A stretch of 64,000 bases of DNA, taken from Opitutaceae bacterium (GTDB taxonomy: Bacteria; Verrucomicrobiota; Verrucomicrobiia; Opitutales; Opitutaceae). Shown here one piece after another: positions 54,689 to 63,572 of this stretch (position 1 is its first letter; every line of letters begins with the position of its first letter). The stretch covers positions 19,119 to 83,118 of the forward strand of contig JAGOJU010000010.1 in the NCBI GenBank assembly GCA_017994935.1. The letters run 5' to 3'. Position numbers and translations under genes: made by a program. Under the pieces are notes generated by a model. That model worked only from the letters and a program-made list of their open reading frames with translations, ran no database searches and was not told the origin of the DNA.

Positions 54689-56320
54689 TCATTTCCGGTA
54701 ACCTTCGAAGTGTTTGGGCTCGTCGGGATCCTGATAGCGGGTGGTGTAGGTCTTTTTGCTTGCGGCAAGTTTCAGGAAGACATCGAGGGGCACGACCTCG
54801 ACGGGGCCGTCCAGTTGTTTGACCACCTCGACGAGGCTGTTGACGTCGTTTGATTCGCGCACGTGTACGAGCAGGAAGTAGGGTCGCCTGGCGTTGAGGG
54901 CGATGAGCTCGTTGAGGTCGGCCGCGACCTCGGAGCGGGGGCGGCGCGGATCGATGTAGTACTCGTAAGAGATCAGAGGCCGGGTGTCGCGCAGGTCGCG
55001 GGTGCGGGCGGGGCCGTAACCGTTGATGAATCCGATGACATCGGGGAAGGCGGCGTAGTAGCGGTCCACGGTTTCCTTGGTCAAATCGGCGTTGCCGACG
55101 TTTCCGTCGGCGGCGGAGTTGTCCATGATCTCAAGCGCCTGTTCATCGAGGGTGGCCATGAGTGAGCGGGCCTCCTTCATGAGGCCGGGGAATTTGGCGG
55201 CGGGGATGTGATTGGGATACATGTACCCCGGTCCGCTGAGGCCGCCGATGAAGTAATCGTTGGGTGTGGCGCTTTCGTGAAAGTATTCGAGCGCGGCGGG
55301 GGAGAACTTCGTCCAGTTCATCGTGACCTGCCAGGCGAAGGGCAGCTTGCCGCGACCGGGTTTCGTCCACACGCCAATGCCGATGCTGTCGGACTGGACG
55401 AAGCTGAGATAGACTTTCCTTTCCGCGACGAGTTTTGCGTCCAGTGCCACGTGGTGGTTGTTGGTGAACTTGAAGCCGGGCGTGAAGGTGAACTGGCAGT
55501 TGAAGGAGAGGTTCGGCAGATTGTGAAGCCCCTCCATCTTGAGACCGTAGCCAGAAAGCAGGGTGGTCCACTGTTCCTCGGTATCCTTGCCATAGGAGTG
55601 CCATCCGAAGACGGTCGCACCGTCGTTCAACTGCCCAAGGAGTTTCTGTGCCAGGGCGAGTTCCGCGGAGTGTTTTGGATTTGCGGAGAGATCGCTGAAG
55701 AACATGCGCTGACGCACTCCCCAGTCTGCCATGCCGGGCATACGAACGGCGCCGGCATGTCCCCCCATCAGCATGAAGGCGTCGTGGTTGCAGCGCGCCC
55801 AGTAGCGCCTGGCCGCATCGCCGTAGATTTCCGCGTCGGTCTGTCCATCGTAGCGCCCGCGCAGATCGTCGATTTTTGCGAGGCCGTGTTTTTCGACGGC
55901 GGGAATCAGCGCGGGAGTCACAACAAGGGCGTCCTCGAGGCCTGCGAGGGTGAAGGCCACGTTCATGGTCGCGGGCACGGCGGGATCCCAGACAACATAG
56001 CCCCTGGCACTGCGGGAGAAATGCGTGAGTGCCTGGTCGGCGGTCTCCAGCTCGGTGAACTTCACCCCGTGCTTCCGCTCATAGAAGGAGAAAAGCGGGG
56101 CGGTGATCTCCCACTGGTATTCTGGGGGATGGATGACGTAGAGTTGGGGCGCGTGGCGGTTGGCGAGACCCTGCAGGCTCAGCAGCATGACCTTTTCCGG
56201 AAGGCCACCGGCGACATTCCAGTCAAGATTCCAGCGCATGACGAAGGCGGAACGCGCGCTGTCGGCCAGCGACAGAAGGGGAGTGCAGAAAAGAAGGAGG
56301 AGTGAGAGCGGACGGCGCAT
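54689..56320 (-). CDS. GxGYxYP-family putative glycoside hydrolase, copy B
   Basis: A 543-residue exported protein (signal peptide RPLSLLLLFCTPLLSLADS) with GGLSGPGYMYP, LLSLQGLANRHAPQLYV, VIGFINGYG and PYFLLVHVRE, as in copy A. Blocks such as TPNDYFIGGLSGPGYMYP and PLDVFLKLAAS are almost unchanged between the copies, while the N-terminal 40 residues and the C-terminal tail differ. It starts three bases after the small secreted-protein gene's stop, so the two are translated together. Function is as uncertain as for copy A. Confidence 0.87.
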   Translation of the reverse strand: MRRPLSLLLLFCTPLLSLADSARSAFVMRWNLDWNVAGGLPEKVMLLSLQGLANRHAPQLYVIHPPEYQWEITAPLFSFYERKHGVKFTELETADQALTHFSRSARGYVVWDPAVPATMNVAFTLAGLEDALVVTPALIPAVEKHGLAKIDDLRGRYDGQTDAEIYGDAARRYWARCNHDAFMLMGGHAGAVRMPGMADWGVRQRMFFSDLSANPKHSAELALAQKLLGQLNDGATVFGWHSYGKDTEEQWTTLLSGYGLKMEGLHNLPNLSFNCQFTFTPGFKFTNNHHVALDAKLVAERKVYLSFVQSDSIGIGVWTKPGRGKLPFAWQVTMNWTKFSPAALEYFHESATPNDYFIGGLSGPGYMYPNHIPAAKFPGLMKEARSLMATLDEQALEIMDNSAADGNVGNADLTKETVDRYYAAFPDVIGFINGYGPARTRDLRDTRPLISYEYYIDPRRPRSEVAADLNELIALNARRPYFLLVHVRESNDVNSLVEVVKQLDGPVEVVPLDVFLKLAASKKTYTTRYQDPDEPKHFEGYRK

Positions 56321-56323
56321 GGC

Positions 56324-56845
56324 TTATTTTTCCGGTGTGACCTTGGTGAAGCGGTAGACGAGCGGCTGGGGACGCGAACTGTGGAGTTCGATCAGCACGA
56401 GCGAGCGGTCCCCCTCGATGAGCCGGTATTCGCTGTAGATCCGCATGTGGGCTTCGCCCTGGGAGATTTCGAGCGGCGTGTCTGCCTCGAGCCGGAGTGT
56501 GCGGCCGTTGTCGATCCACGAGGCCCGGACGGTGCTTGTACCACCCTTGGCCGGATAGAGCGCCATGTGGCGCTGCTCGACCCGGAAGAAATCTGCGAGT
56601 TTTACTGCCTGAGAAGTATCGACGGTGTTGGTGGCCGAACGTTTCGTCGAGCGCCACTGCATGTCGTGCTGCAGGCTTACGCGGGGTCCGTTGCTGGTGA
56701 TGACCAGGTCCCACTGGGTCCAGCCGTCGAGTGCGGAACTGCGCGTGGTGTCGAGACGCCAGCGACCGTCGAGCGGCGAAGCGGAGAGTGCCGCGAACGG
56801 CAGAAGGAAACCCAGGGTGGCAAGGAGAAGACGCGATCGAGTCAT
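56324..56845 (-). CDS. Small exported beta-rich protein paired with GxGYxYP copy B
   Basis: The 173-residue product has a signal peptide (LLLATLGFLLPFAALSAS) and a beta-rich body that starts LDGRWRLDTTRSSALDGWTQ and ends VLIELHSSRPQPLVYRFTKV. It is the paralogue of the protein at 47520-48053, with clear similarity at both ends and a divergent middle. The three-base gap to the GxGYxYP gene downstream is evidence for a functional pair. Family unknown to me. Confidence 0.78.
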   Translation of the reverse strand: MTRSRLLLATLGFLLPFAALSASPLDGRWRLDTTRSSALDGWTQWDLVITSNGPRVSLQHDMQWRSTKRSATNTVDTSQAVKLADFFRVEQRHMALYPAKGGTSTVRASWIDNGRTLRLEADTPLEISQGEAHMRIYSEYRLIEGDRSLVLIELHSSRPQPLVYRFTKVTPEK

Positions 56846-56858
56846 TGTTGAAAAATGG

Positions 56859-59738
56859 TCATTGGGCTTCGCGCGCGCGGAGCTTTTCCGCGTCGCGATC
56901 GAGGAAGGGAATGCCGGAGGTCATCCAATCGGGAGCGGGGGCACCCTTGAGGAAATGATCGAAGAACTGGCGGAGCCGGCGTCCGTAGTCCACCTGGTCC
57001 GCGCGGCGTCGCAGGCCGTGAAGGGCGTTGTTGTAATTGAAGAGGTAGGCCTCCTTGCCGAGGCGCCGCAGAGCCAGGAAGAACTCGATTCCCTGTTCCC
57101 ATGGCACTGCGTCGTCGTGGTCGTTGTGCAGAAGGAGCAGGGGAGTGGTGATTCGATCGACTCCGAAAAGCGGGGAGTTTTCGAGATAGAGATGCGGCGC
57201 TTCGCTCAGCGGCCGGCCGATGCGGCTCTGCGTCTTTTCGTATTGAAACTGCCGGGCGCGCCCCGAAGCCCAGCGTATCCCGGAGTAGGCACTCGTCATG
57301 TTCGAGACCACCGCACCCGCCGCGGCGGCCCGGAACAGGTGAGTCTGCGTCACAAGGTAGGCGATCTGGTAGCCTCCCCAGGAATGTCCCTGAATGCCGA
57401 TCGCGTTCTCGTCAACGAAGCCGCGCGCCACGGCGGCCTCGACGGCGGGAAGGACGCACTTCATTGCGCTTGGACCGGGCTGCCCGACGGAATAGACGAT
57501 GTCGGGCATGAGCACGAGGTAGCCGTTGCTGGTGTAGACCGTCGGATTGACCAGCTGACTGGGCGCGGGCGGCGTGAACGTGTGCAACGTCTGTGACAGG
57601 CGTTCGTAGATGTAGACGATCAGGGGATATTTTTTGGTGGGATCGAAGTCGGCAGGCTTGCAGAGAGCGGCCTGGAGTTCGACGCCGTCCGCATTGCGAT
57701 AGGTCATCATTTCGGAGCTTCCCCAGGCGAAGGGAGCCAGTTGCGCGCCGCCGTCCGAGACTTTCGCTGGCCTGGCAAATCCGGAGGTTGTGGTCAGGAT
57801 GTCCGGAAATTCATCGAACCGGGAACCTGTCAGCAGCAGTGTGTCGGCCTCGGCGGCGCGGCCGAGATAGCGGTAGTTGCGGTCATCCCACAGAAGCTGC
57901 TCGGGTGCGCCCGTTGCACTGAGCATCGTGCGGAAGAAGCCGGTGGCGCGGGTGACTTCGCTCTCACCGCGAAAATAGAGTGGCTTGGCGGGATCGATGC
58001 CGTGGGTTTCCTTTTCTGGATCGACGACTTCGATGTTCTGCAGACGCAGTTGAATCTTTTTCTGGCGACCGTACGAGGCCGTGACGTTTCTTGCGGGACG
58101 GCCGTCTGGAAAGACCTGCCACAGGTCGAAACGATCGTACAGCAGCACAGAATCGCCCGTCTCCGTCCAGCCGGCGACTCCATAGGCCGCAGGCGCCCCG
58201 GGCGAATCATGGAGTTCATTGTGAAAGGCGACAGGAAGGCTTCCGGTGAGCGAGACGATTCTTGTGCTGGCCGTATCGAAAGCGAACCACTGGCGGTCTG
58301 CGAACCATACGATCCATTTGCCCGAGGGAGAGAAACGCAGGGAAGAGGTTTCACCGAGATCCTTCGCAATCAGCCGGCGCTGGCCGGTGGATGCATCGAC
58401 GAGGTAGGCATCCTGGAAAGTGCCATCGTAGTCGTAGCGACGCCGATAGGCGCGGTCGTCGGTGCCGAAGGCACGGGTGCCGTCGTCGCACAGGGTGACC
58501 GAGGCCAGCGAGCGGTTGGCGAGTTGCGCGAAACGTGCCGTGGAAAAATCCCATAGTCCGACATAGGCCCGTTTCCGCTCACGCTCGGCGCGCACCTTTT
58601 GCAGCGGCTGGATTTCGTCGTCGTTCCAGCGCCAGAGATCAGCGGTCACCCTTTCATCGTCCAGCAATTCCGAGAGGCGTTTGTCAGGCTCCGGGACCGG
58701 CGGCGCGGTGGAGACGAGGAGCCGGGAGCCGTTGAAAGTGAAGGCCGGTGCGACGTTTCCGCTGACGATCCAGCCATCGGGAATTCCGGTGGTCGACGGA
58801 CTTACAAGCTCGGAGGCTGCGTTCGCGTGTCGTTGCCACTGCCAGACAGAAAAGCGGGGGGACTTTGCCTCGTGATCTGCGCGGTCCGTGAGAAAGGCGA
58901 GGCGGGTCTGCTGGCGATTCCATGCGAGCTTCTCATAGCGCCCCGGTCCCTGCGCGAGGGCGACCGGAGCGGCTGGATCGCCCGGAGTGATGCAGAACAC
59001 GCCATTTTCCTCGGGCTTCGTCGAGGCGATCGCGTAGACCAGGCTGCGGCCGTCGCGCGTGAGCGAATACTCAATCACATGGGGAAAGACACGTTCCATG
59101 GCGGCGGAAAGATCGCGCAGCACGAGATCACTGCCCGTTTTTTTCCTGGAGTCCTTGCCGGAGGCAGGTGAGTCACCGGCATCCCCAGGCTTGGTTTCGA
59201 GAGGTGCGGGTGGGGCATTCTTGAGATACGCAATCCAGGCGCCCCCCTTTGCCGGAACCTGGAAGCTCTTGACGTCGTCAATTCGAGCCACCTCGGAATT
59301 GCCCAGATTGACGATGACAATACCCTCTCTGGGCAGCTGGTCTGACCTCCGTTTCGCCCGTTTTGCCGCACGTGTATCTTCGATGTCGGGAAACCGGGTT
59401 GCCACGGCGAACCGGCTGTCGCTGGTGAAGACCAGAGTGACCTCGCGGCGCGGTGCCGCCCGTTCGGGGTTTTCGTCCGACGGACCTGTCGGGGGCGGAG
59501 GAAGTGCGCCTACGGGCAGCCGAGTCTCGGTTCCGCCGTCGACCCGGTGCAGGACAATTTCGCCGTCGCCCACCTGCGGCATGTAAGAGTAGCCAAGCCA
59601 GGCGCCATCGCGGGACAGCGTAGCGGAAGCGATTGAACGCCAGGCGTCATAGTCTGCGGGTGTGAGCACCCTGCCTGCCGTGAGGGTTTGAAGCGGCAGC
59701 AGCCAGAGGAGGAGAACGAGAGAATGCGCCCGGCGCAT
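56859..59738 (-). CDS. S9-family prolyl oligopeptidase-like peptidase, exported
   Basis: The 959-residue protein has a signal peptide (SLVLLLWLLPLQTLTAG), an N-terminal beta-propeller (about 30-680) and a C-terminal alpha/beta hydrolase domain with IQGHSWGGYQIAYL (S786), an Asp in HNDHDDAVPW (about 875) and H907 in NNALHGL. This is the Ser-Asp-His order of the S9 peptidases (dipeptidyl-peptidase or acylaminoacyl-peptidase type). In the locus it could trim glycoprotein peptides bearing the glycan. ATG 59738 gives the signal peptide; a second ATG at 59777 and a much longer open frame to 60335 exist, the latter overlapping the lipoprotein gene antisense-free but lacking homology. Confidence 0.87.
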   Translation of the reverse strand: MRRAHSLVLLLWLLPLQTLTAGRVLTPADYDAWRSIASATLSRDGAWLGYSYMPQVGDGEIVLHRVDGGTETRLPVGALPPPPTGPSDENPERAAPRREVTLVFTSDSRFAVATRFPDIEDTRAAKRAKRRSDQLPREGIVIVNLGNSEVARIDDVKSFQVPAKGGAWIAYLKNAPPAPLETKPGDAGDSPASGKDSRKKTGSDLVLRDLSAAMERVFPHVIEYSLTRDGRSLVYAIASTKPEENGVFCITPGDPAAPVALAQGPGRYEKLAWNRQQTRLAFLTDRADHEAKSPRFSVWQWQRHANAASELVSPSTTGIPDGWIVSGNVAPAFTFNGSRLLVSTAPPVPEPDKRLSELLDDERVTADLWRWNDDEIQPLQKVRAERERKRAYVGLWDFSTARFAQLANRSLASVTLCDDGTRAFGTDDRAYRRRYDYDGTFQDAYLVDASTGQRRLIAKDLGETSSLRFSPSGKWIVWFADRQWFAFDTASTRIVSLTGSLPVAFHNELHDSPGAPAAYGVAGWTETGDSVLLYDRFDLWQVFPDGRPARNVTASYGRQKKIQLRLQNIEVVDPEKETHGIDPAKPLYFRGESEVTRATGFFRTMLSATGAPEQLLWDDRNYRYLGRAAEADTLLLTGSRFDEFPDILTTTSGFARPAKVSDGGAQLAPFAWGSSEMMTYRNADGVELQAALCKPADFDPTKKYPLIVYIYERLSQTLHTFTPPAPSQLVNPTVYTSNGYLVLMPDIVYSVGQPGPSAMKCVLPAVEAAVARGFVDENAIGIQGHSWGGYQIAYLVTQTHLFRAAAAGAVVSNMTSAYSGIRWASGRARQFQYEKTQSRIGRPLSEAPHLYLENSPLFGVDRITTPLLLLHNDHDDAVPWEQGIEFFLALRRLGKEAYLFNYNNALHGLRRRADQVDYGRRLRQFFDHFLKGAPAPDWMTSGIPFLDRDAEKLRAREAQ

Positions 59739-59862
59739 ATGGAGGGAATGACAAGCCAAATTGGAAAAATTAGGCATGGGAACCACCGAGCGAGTCAGTC
59801 GCTGGCCCGATTGGTGCCCGGGATATGGGAGAAACTTCCGTCGATGAGTCCGGCAGTCATGC

Positions 59863-60357
59863 TCACTTGGAGTCGGGGAGCCGCAATGCCGAGACCGCAC
59901 CGTTCTGCAGGTCAATTTGAAGGGTGGCAGTTGCAGCGCCTGCGACATTCGCAAGCGAGAGCTCCGGACCATAGCGGCCGGTGCCTGCGGTGCTGGGGCC
60001 ATGGCGCGGATTGCCGGGCGACTCGATGATTCCCTGGTAACGCGAACCGGGATTGTTGTTCGAGAGCTGAACTGCCATTTCAGAACTGAGGACGAAATTC
60101 TTGTAGGTCCATGTCTCGATCTGCCCGGCAGGGGTGTTGTGGGTCTGGATCGAAGTGGGCTTTCCGAGTGCGATGTAGACGACGTCATCGCTGTCGCCAA
60201 TTGCGACGATGCCTTCGGCAATGCGCTTCTGAGTGGGGGCGTCGAATTTCGAGTAGAGCGCGGATTTTTCCTGAATTCGTGTAGTGCGTGGGCTCTGGCA
60301 TCCGGTGATGCCGAGTCCGAGGAGGGTTGCAACAAGTGCCAGGGTGAAGGCTTTCAT
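59863..60357 (-). CDS. Putative lipoprotein with SmpA/BamE-like feature
   Basis: A 164-residue protein with a lipoprotein signal (LALVATLLGLGITGC; lipobox ITGC). The segment RIAEGIVAIGDSDDVVYIALGKPTS recalls the helix-strand start of SmpA/OmlA (BamE-like) domains, and the following IETWTYKNFVL strand fits that fold. The C-terminal part is Gly/Ala rich. Anchored in the envelope; the function is unknown. It lies after the TonB-receptor terminator and 124 bases before the S9 peptidase gene. Confidence 0.7.
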   Translation of the reverse strand: MKAFTLALVATLLGLGITGCQSPRTTRIQEKSALYSKFDAPTQKRIAEGIVAIGDSDDVVYIALGKPTSIQTHNTPAGQIETWTYKNFVLSSEMAVQLSNNNPGSRYQGIIESPGNPRHGPSTAGTGRYGPELSLANVAGAATATLQIDLQNGAVSALRLPDSK

Positions 60358-60383
60358 GGAAGGACGTAGACGGGAAGGAGGAA

Positions 60384-60415
60384 GAAAAAGGCGGAGGCGT
60401 TGCCGCCTCCGCCTT
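60384..60415 (-). terminator. Rho-independent terminator after the TonB receptor gene
   Basis: AAGGCGGAGGCG (60388-60399) and CGCCTCCGCCTT (60404-60415) form a perfect 12-bp stem with a 4-base loop. On the minus strand the stem is followed by TTTTTCTTCC. It separates the receptor from the downstream enzymes and may limit read-through. Confidence 0.93.
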
Positions 60416-60452
60416 GGGATGATTGCTGATGCCGGGTAGATCCGGCGTCAGA

Positions 60453-63400
60453 TTAGAACGCGACCGTCGTCGACAGCACCCAGTTGCGGGCGGGCGAGAA
60501 CACGAACGATCCGTCGAGATAGTCCTTGTCGGTCAGGTTGTAGACACCGAGGGTGGTATTCAGCTTGTAGCCGAGCACTTCCCAAGGATACGACAGCGTG
60601 GCATCGAACACGACGTAGTTTCCAGCCTGGAGACCGTTGCGCAGAGGATTCCAGTCAACCGAACGGCTGATGACCGTCTTAGACACATAGCGACCACCCA
60701 GGCCAACGGCGAGGCCGCGGCCGAATTCACCGAAGATATTGTCGGTGTAGGTGTACTTTGCGAACGCGGCCAGCTTGAACTCCGGAACGTTCTCGATCCG
60801 GGCGTCGTAGTAGATGTCCGAAGCAACCTTGGCGGCGGCGCTGAGCGCATTGTAGGCGGCCGTTCCTGGAGCGGCGCGGGTCTTGTCATACACGGTCTCG
60901 GCCGTGAACAGCCATGAACCATTGATGACGGCCTGCAGATTCCTCGTCGGCTGGTAGATGACCTCGGCCTCTATGCCTTCGATCCGATTCTTCAGGTCTG
61001 TCGTGCGCCAGCGGAAGTTGCGGGCGCCGTAGCCAGCGGTACCGGGAGCAAACAGCGTCGTATTGTAGTTGAACGGCTCCTCGATATTGGATTGGCGGGC
61101 TCCGTCGTCGAGCTTCTGGTTCTCGCGTTCTCCGCGGAAGAGGGAGAAGGTGCCGACGAGCTTGCTGTCCCAGAGCTGGGCCTTGAGGCCGACCTCGTAG
61201 TTGATGCCTTCCTCATTCTTGATCAGGTCATAGGCGCCGCGAGCGCGCAGGGCTTCCTGCCCCTGGGCGACCGACGTGATGGTCTGACCGAGGTATTGGA
61301 AGGAGCCGCCGCCCTTGGTCAGGGCGCTCTGGATGACCGCTGCTTCGTCGCCGGGGAAGAATCCACCGACGTTGCCGAAGTTGAACTTGAAGGTCTTTGA
61401 AACCGAGGCGTATACCGAGATGTCCTTGGTCAGCGCGAACGAGGCGCCGCCCATCCATGAGTTGCCCGTCTTCTTTTCGAAGTTGGTCCTCGCGTAGTTA
61501 CCCGAATAGTTGTAGACGCTTTCCGGGTACTTCGCGGGATCGCGGAAGGCATCGGGCGGCGGGATGAACCACGGGTAGTTGGCAATCAGGTGTTGGCCCG
61601 TGTCCTTGTGATGCTCTTTCCGGTAGCCGGCGAGCAACGTGAGGCGGTCATCCAGCAGCGAGCCCTGCCAGTTCAGATACCAGGCATATTGCTTGGGCTT
61701 GTATCCATCGAGCAGGTTGCGGTCGATGAGACCGTAGACCTTGTCCACCGGCGGGGCAATTTCCGTTCCCGGATCCCATTCCATGTAGACCTGCTGCGCG
61801 GTCTTGATATTGCCGTAACGGTCCTTGATCACCTGGTTGACGGGCACGTTCCAAGCGGTATTCCATGAAGCGGGAAGGGTTCCGGGGCCGCTCGGTGCGG
61901 TCGGGTAGTTGAAGCCCGGGACGAGGAAGTACAGCGGTACCGTGTTCGTCGAGTTGGCATTGTACCGCTGTTCGTACGTGTTGTTCACATAACCCGCGAG
62001 GAACTTGTTCTTAACGCCAAAGAGATCCACCTTGCCGATCAGGTCGAGCTGATGGTTCGTCGTCTGGCGATAGTATCCGGCGCTGTTGCCCGAGAGGATG
62101 CTATTGAAGGTCCGGCCATCCGCGTTCGGATAGGAAATACCTTCGACGGAGTCGTAGCGATTGTTGTCGCTCGTGAAGACATAACGCGCATCGAGCCATT
62201 CGGTGGGCGAGTAATCAACCGTGCCGGTAAACACATTGACGGCATTGTCGATGTAGGCGCCACGGCTCCATCCGTTGAAGTCCTCGTCGTGGATGCGCTT
62301 GCCTGACTTGTCCAGGTAGAACGCGCCCCGAGAGGCGGAGGTATACAGGGGGAGCCCTGGATCGTTGGCATTCTTGCGCACATCAGCCATGTAGTTGCCG
62401 AGGCTGGCAAAGATGCGGCTGCGGTAGGCGGTCGCATCCGCGACGCCGCTGGCGGAGATCAAAGCCGCCGACGGATTCGCATACGCATCGAACCAGCCCT
62501 GCGGGAAGATCCAGTCCCAGTCGTTCTGATTGGACCTTGATTTCAGATGCTCCACCTCGAGGTTGATCCTCAGGCGGCCGTCCTCGAATGGGACGAGTGT
62601 CAGGGACGGAGTCAGGTTGAAGTTCTTGCGGAATTCGTAGTTGCGTTGACCGCCGGTGTTTTCCCAGGCGCCGACCACGCGGAAGGCGGCCTTGTCGCTC
62701 AACTGCTGGTTGTGGTCCATGACAACCTTCTGGCCATCATCGCTATTGAATTCATAGCGGAGGGTGGTCGGAATGCGGGAGAACTGCGGCTTCTTCGTGA
62801 TGTAATTGATGACGCCACCCGGGTATCCCTGGCCGAAGAATACGGCGGCGGGACCCTTCACGATCTCGACGCGGTCGACGTTGTCCAGGTTGTACGCGGT
62901 GTACCGGTATACGCTGTTCCGGAGAACCGTATTTACGGTGAACCCACGCATCGTGAAGCCGCCTTGGGGCGTTGCTTCATTGGCGGGGCGGCGCATTGCA
63001 AACCGGTTGTCGCCCGAGGCCGAGGCCGAATAGCGAAACAGGTCGGTGAGGGAACGGGCATTGGTGTCGCGCAGGAAATCTTCGGACAAAACCGAGATGT
63101 TCATGGGAACCTTCTGGATTTCCATGCCGATACGCGTGGCCGTGGCCGAGTTCGTCTTCAGGTAGCCGAAGTCACGCTCGCTGCTAACCTCGAAGGGCGA
63201 GAGGACGATGGTGTCTTTCGGAGCCGGTTCCGTTGAGGTGACGGGCTGTACGGCAGGTGCGGCCGTACGGCTCGTCGAGGCAGCGGGAGCGGCCTGCTGG
63301 GCTGCTGGCTGACCCTCCATTTCAGCGAGGCGCTTCCTGAGCGCCGCGTTCTCCTCTTGGAGCCGACGAATGGCGTCCGGGCTCGATTGTCCGGATGCCG

Positions 63401-63482
63401 AGGTGGCGATGAGCAATGCCGCCAGACCGGTGGCCAGGAGTGCCCTGGCGCGATCCAGACGGGTATGCGGGTATTGATTCAT
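60453..63482 (-). CDS. TonB-dependent outer-membrane receptor
   Basis: The 1009-residue protein has a signal peptide (ALLATGLAALLIATSASGQ), a short coiled coil (IRRLQEENAALRKRLAEMEG) and a Pro/Ala linker. Next come a Ton-box-like stretch (DTIVLSPFEVSSERDFGYL), a plug domain (VPMNISVLSEDFLRDTNARSLTDLF, then NVDRVEIVKGPAAVFFGQGYPGGVINYITKKP) and a 22-strand barrel ending in aromatic VLSTTVAF. The coiled coil is common in Opitutaceae receptors. It imports glycan fragments or siderophores across the outer membrane; its position next to lyase and hydrolase genes favours a glycan. No SusD gene is present, as is usual outside Bacteroidota. Confidence 0.94.
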   Translation of the reverse strand: MNQYPHTRLDRARALLATGLAALLIATSASGQSSPDAIRRLQEENAALRKRLAEMEGQPAAQQAAPAASTSRTAAPAVQPVTSTEPAPKDTIVLSPFEVSSERDFGYLKTNSATATRIGMEIQKVPMNISVLSEDFLRDTNARSLTDLFRYSASASGDNRFAMRRPANEATPQGGFTMRGFTVNTVLRNSVYRYTAYNLDNVDRVEIVKGPAAVFFGQGYPGGVINYITKKPQFSRIPTTLRYEFNSDDGQKVVMDHNQQLSDKAAFRVVGAWENTGGQRNYEFRKNFNLTPSLTLVPFEDGRLRINLEVEHLKSRSNQNDWDWIFPQGWFDAYANPSAALISASGVADATAYRSRIFASLGNYMADVRKNANDPGLPLYTSASRGAFYLDKSGKRIHDEDFNGWSRGAYIDNAVNVFTGTVDYSPTEWLDARYVFTSDNNRYDSVEGISYPNADGRTFNSILSGNSAGYYRQTTNHQLDLIGKVDLFGVKNKFLAGYVNNTYEQRYNANSTNTVPLYFLVPGFNYPTAPSGPGTLPASWNTAWNVPVNQVIKDRYGNIKTAQQVYMEWDPGTEIAPPVDKVYGLIDRNLLDGYKPKQYAWYLNWQGSLLDDRLTLLAGYRKEHHKDTGQHLIANYPWFIPPPDAFRDPAKYPESVYNYSGNYARTNFEKKTGNSWMGGASFALTKDISVYASVSKTFKFNFGNVGGFFPGDEAAVIQSALTKGGGSFQYLGQTITSVAQGQEALRARGAYDLIKNEEGINYEVGLKAQLWDSKLVGTFSLFRGERENQKLDDGARQSNIEEPFNYNTTLFAPGTAGYGARNFRWRTTDLKNRIEGIEAEVIYQPTRNLQAVINGSWLFTAETVYDKTRAAPGTAAYNALSAAAKVASDIYYDARIENVPEFKLAAFAKYTYTDNIFGEFGRGLAVGLGGRYVSKTVISRSVDWNPLRNGLQAGNYVVFDATLSYPWEVLGYKLNTTLGVYNLTDKDYLDGSFVFSPARNWVLSTTVAF

Positions 63483-63516
63483 GATTTTGGTTATGTTGGA
63501 GTTTCCAGTGAGTGAA

Positions 63517-63529
63517 CGCGTGTGACGCG
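63517..63529. promoter_or_regulatory. Short palindrome in the receptor leader (possible operator)
   Basis: CGCGT-GTG-ACGCG is a 5-bp inverted repeat about 35 bases upstream of the receptor ATG and downstream of the LacI-type regulator gene. Its place fits an operator, but it has an odd centre, unlike typical LacI-family sites, so the claim is weak. Confidence 0.3.
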
Positions 63530-63572
63530 CCCAGTTGGAAAGTTTTGCGTCGTTTCTGTGTGCGTCGATGTT

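Noticed and set aside
59739..60335. 199-codon N-terminal extension of the S9 peptidase frame
   Set aside because: It lies antisense-free but on the same strand inside the lipoprotein gene in another frame, lacks homology, and the signal peptide begins at 59738.
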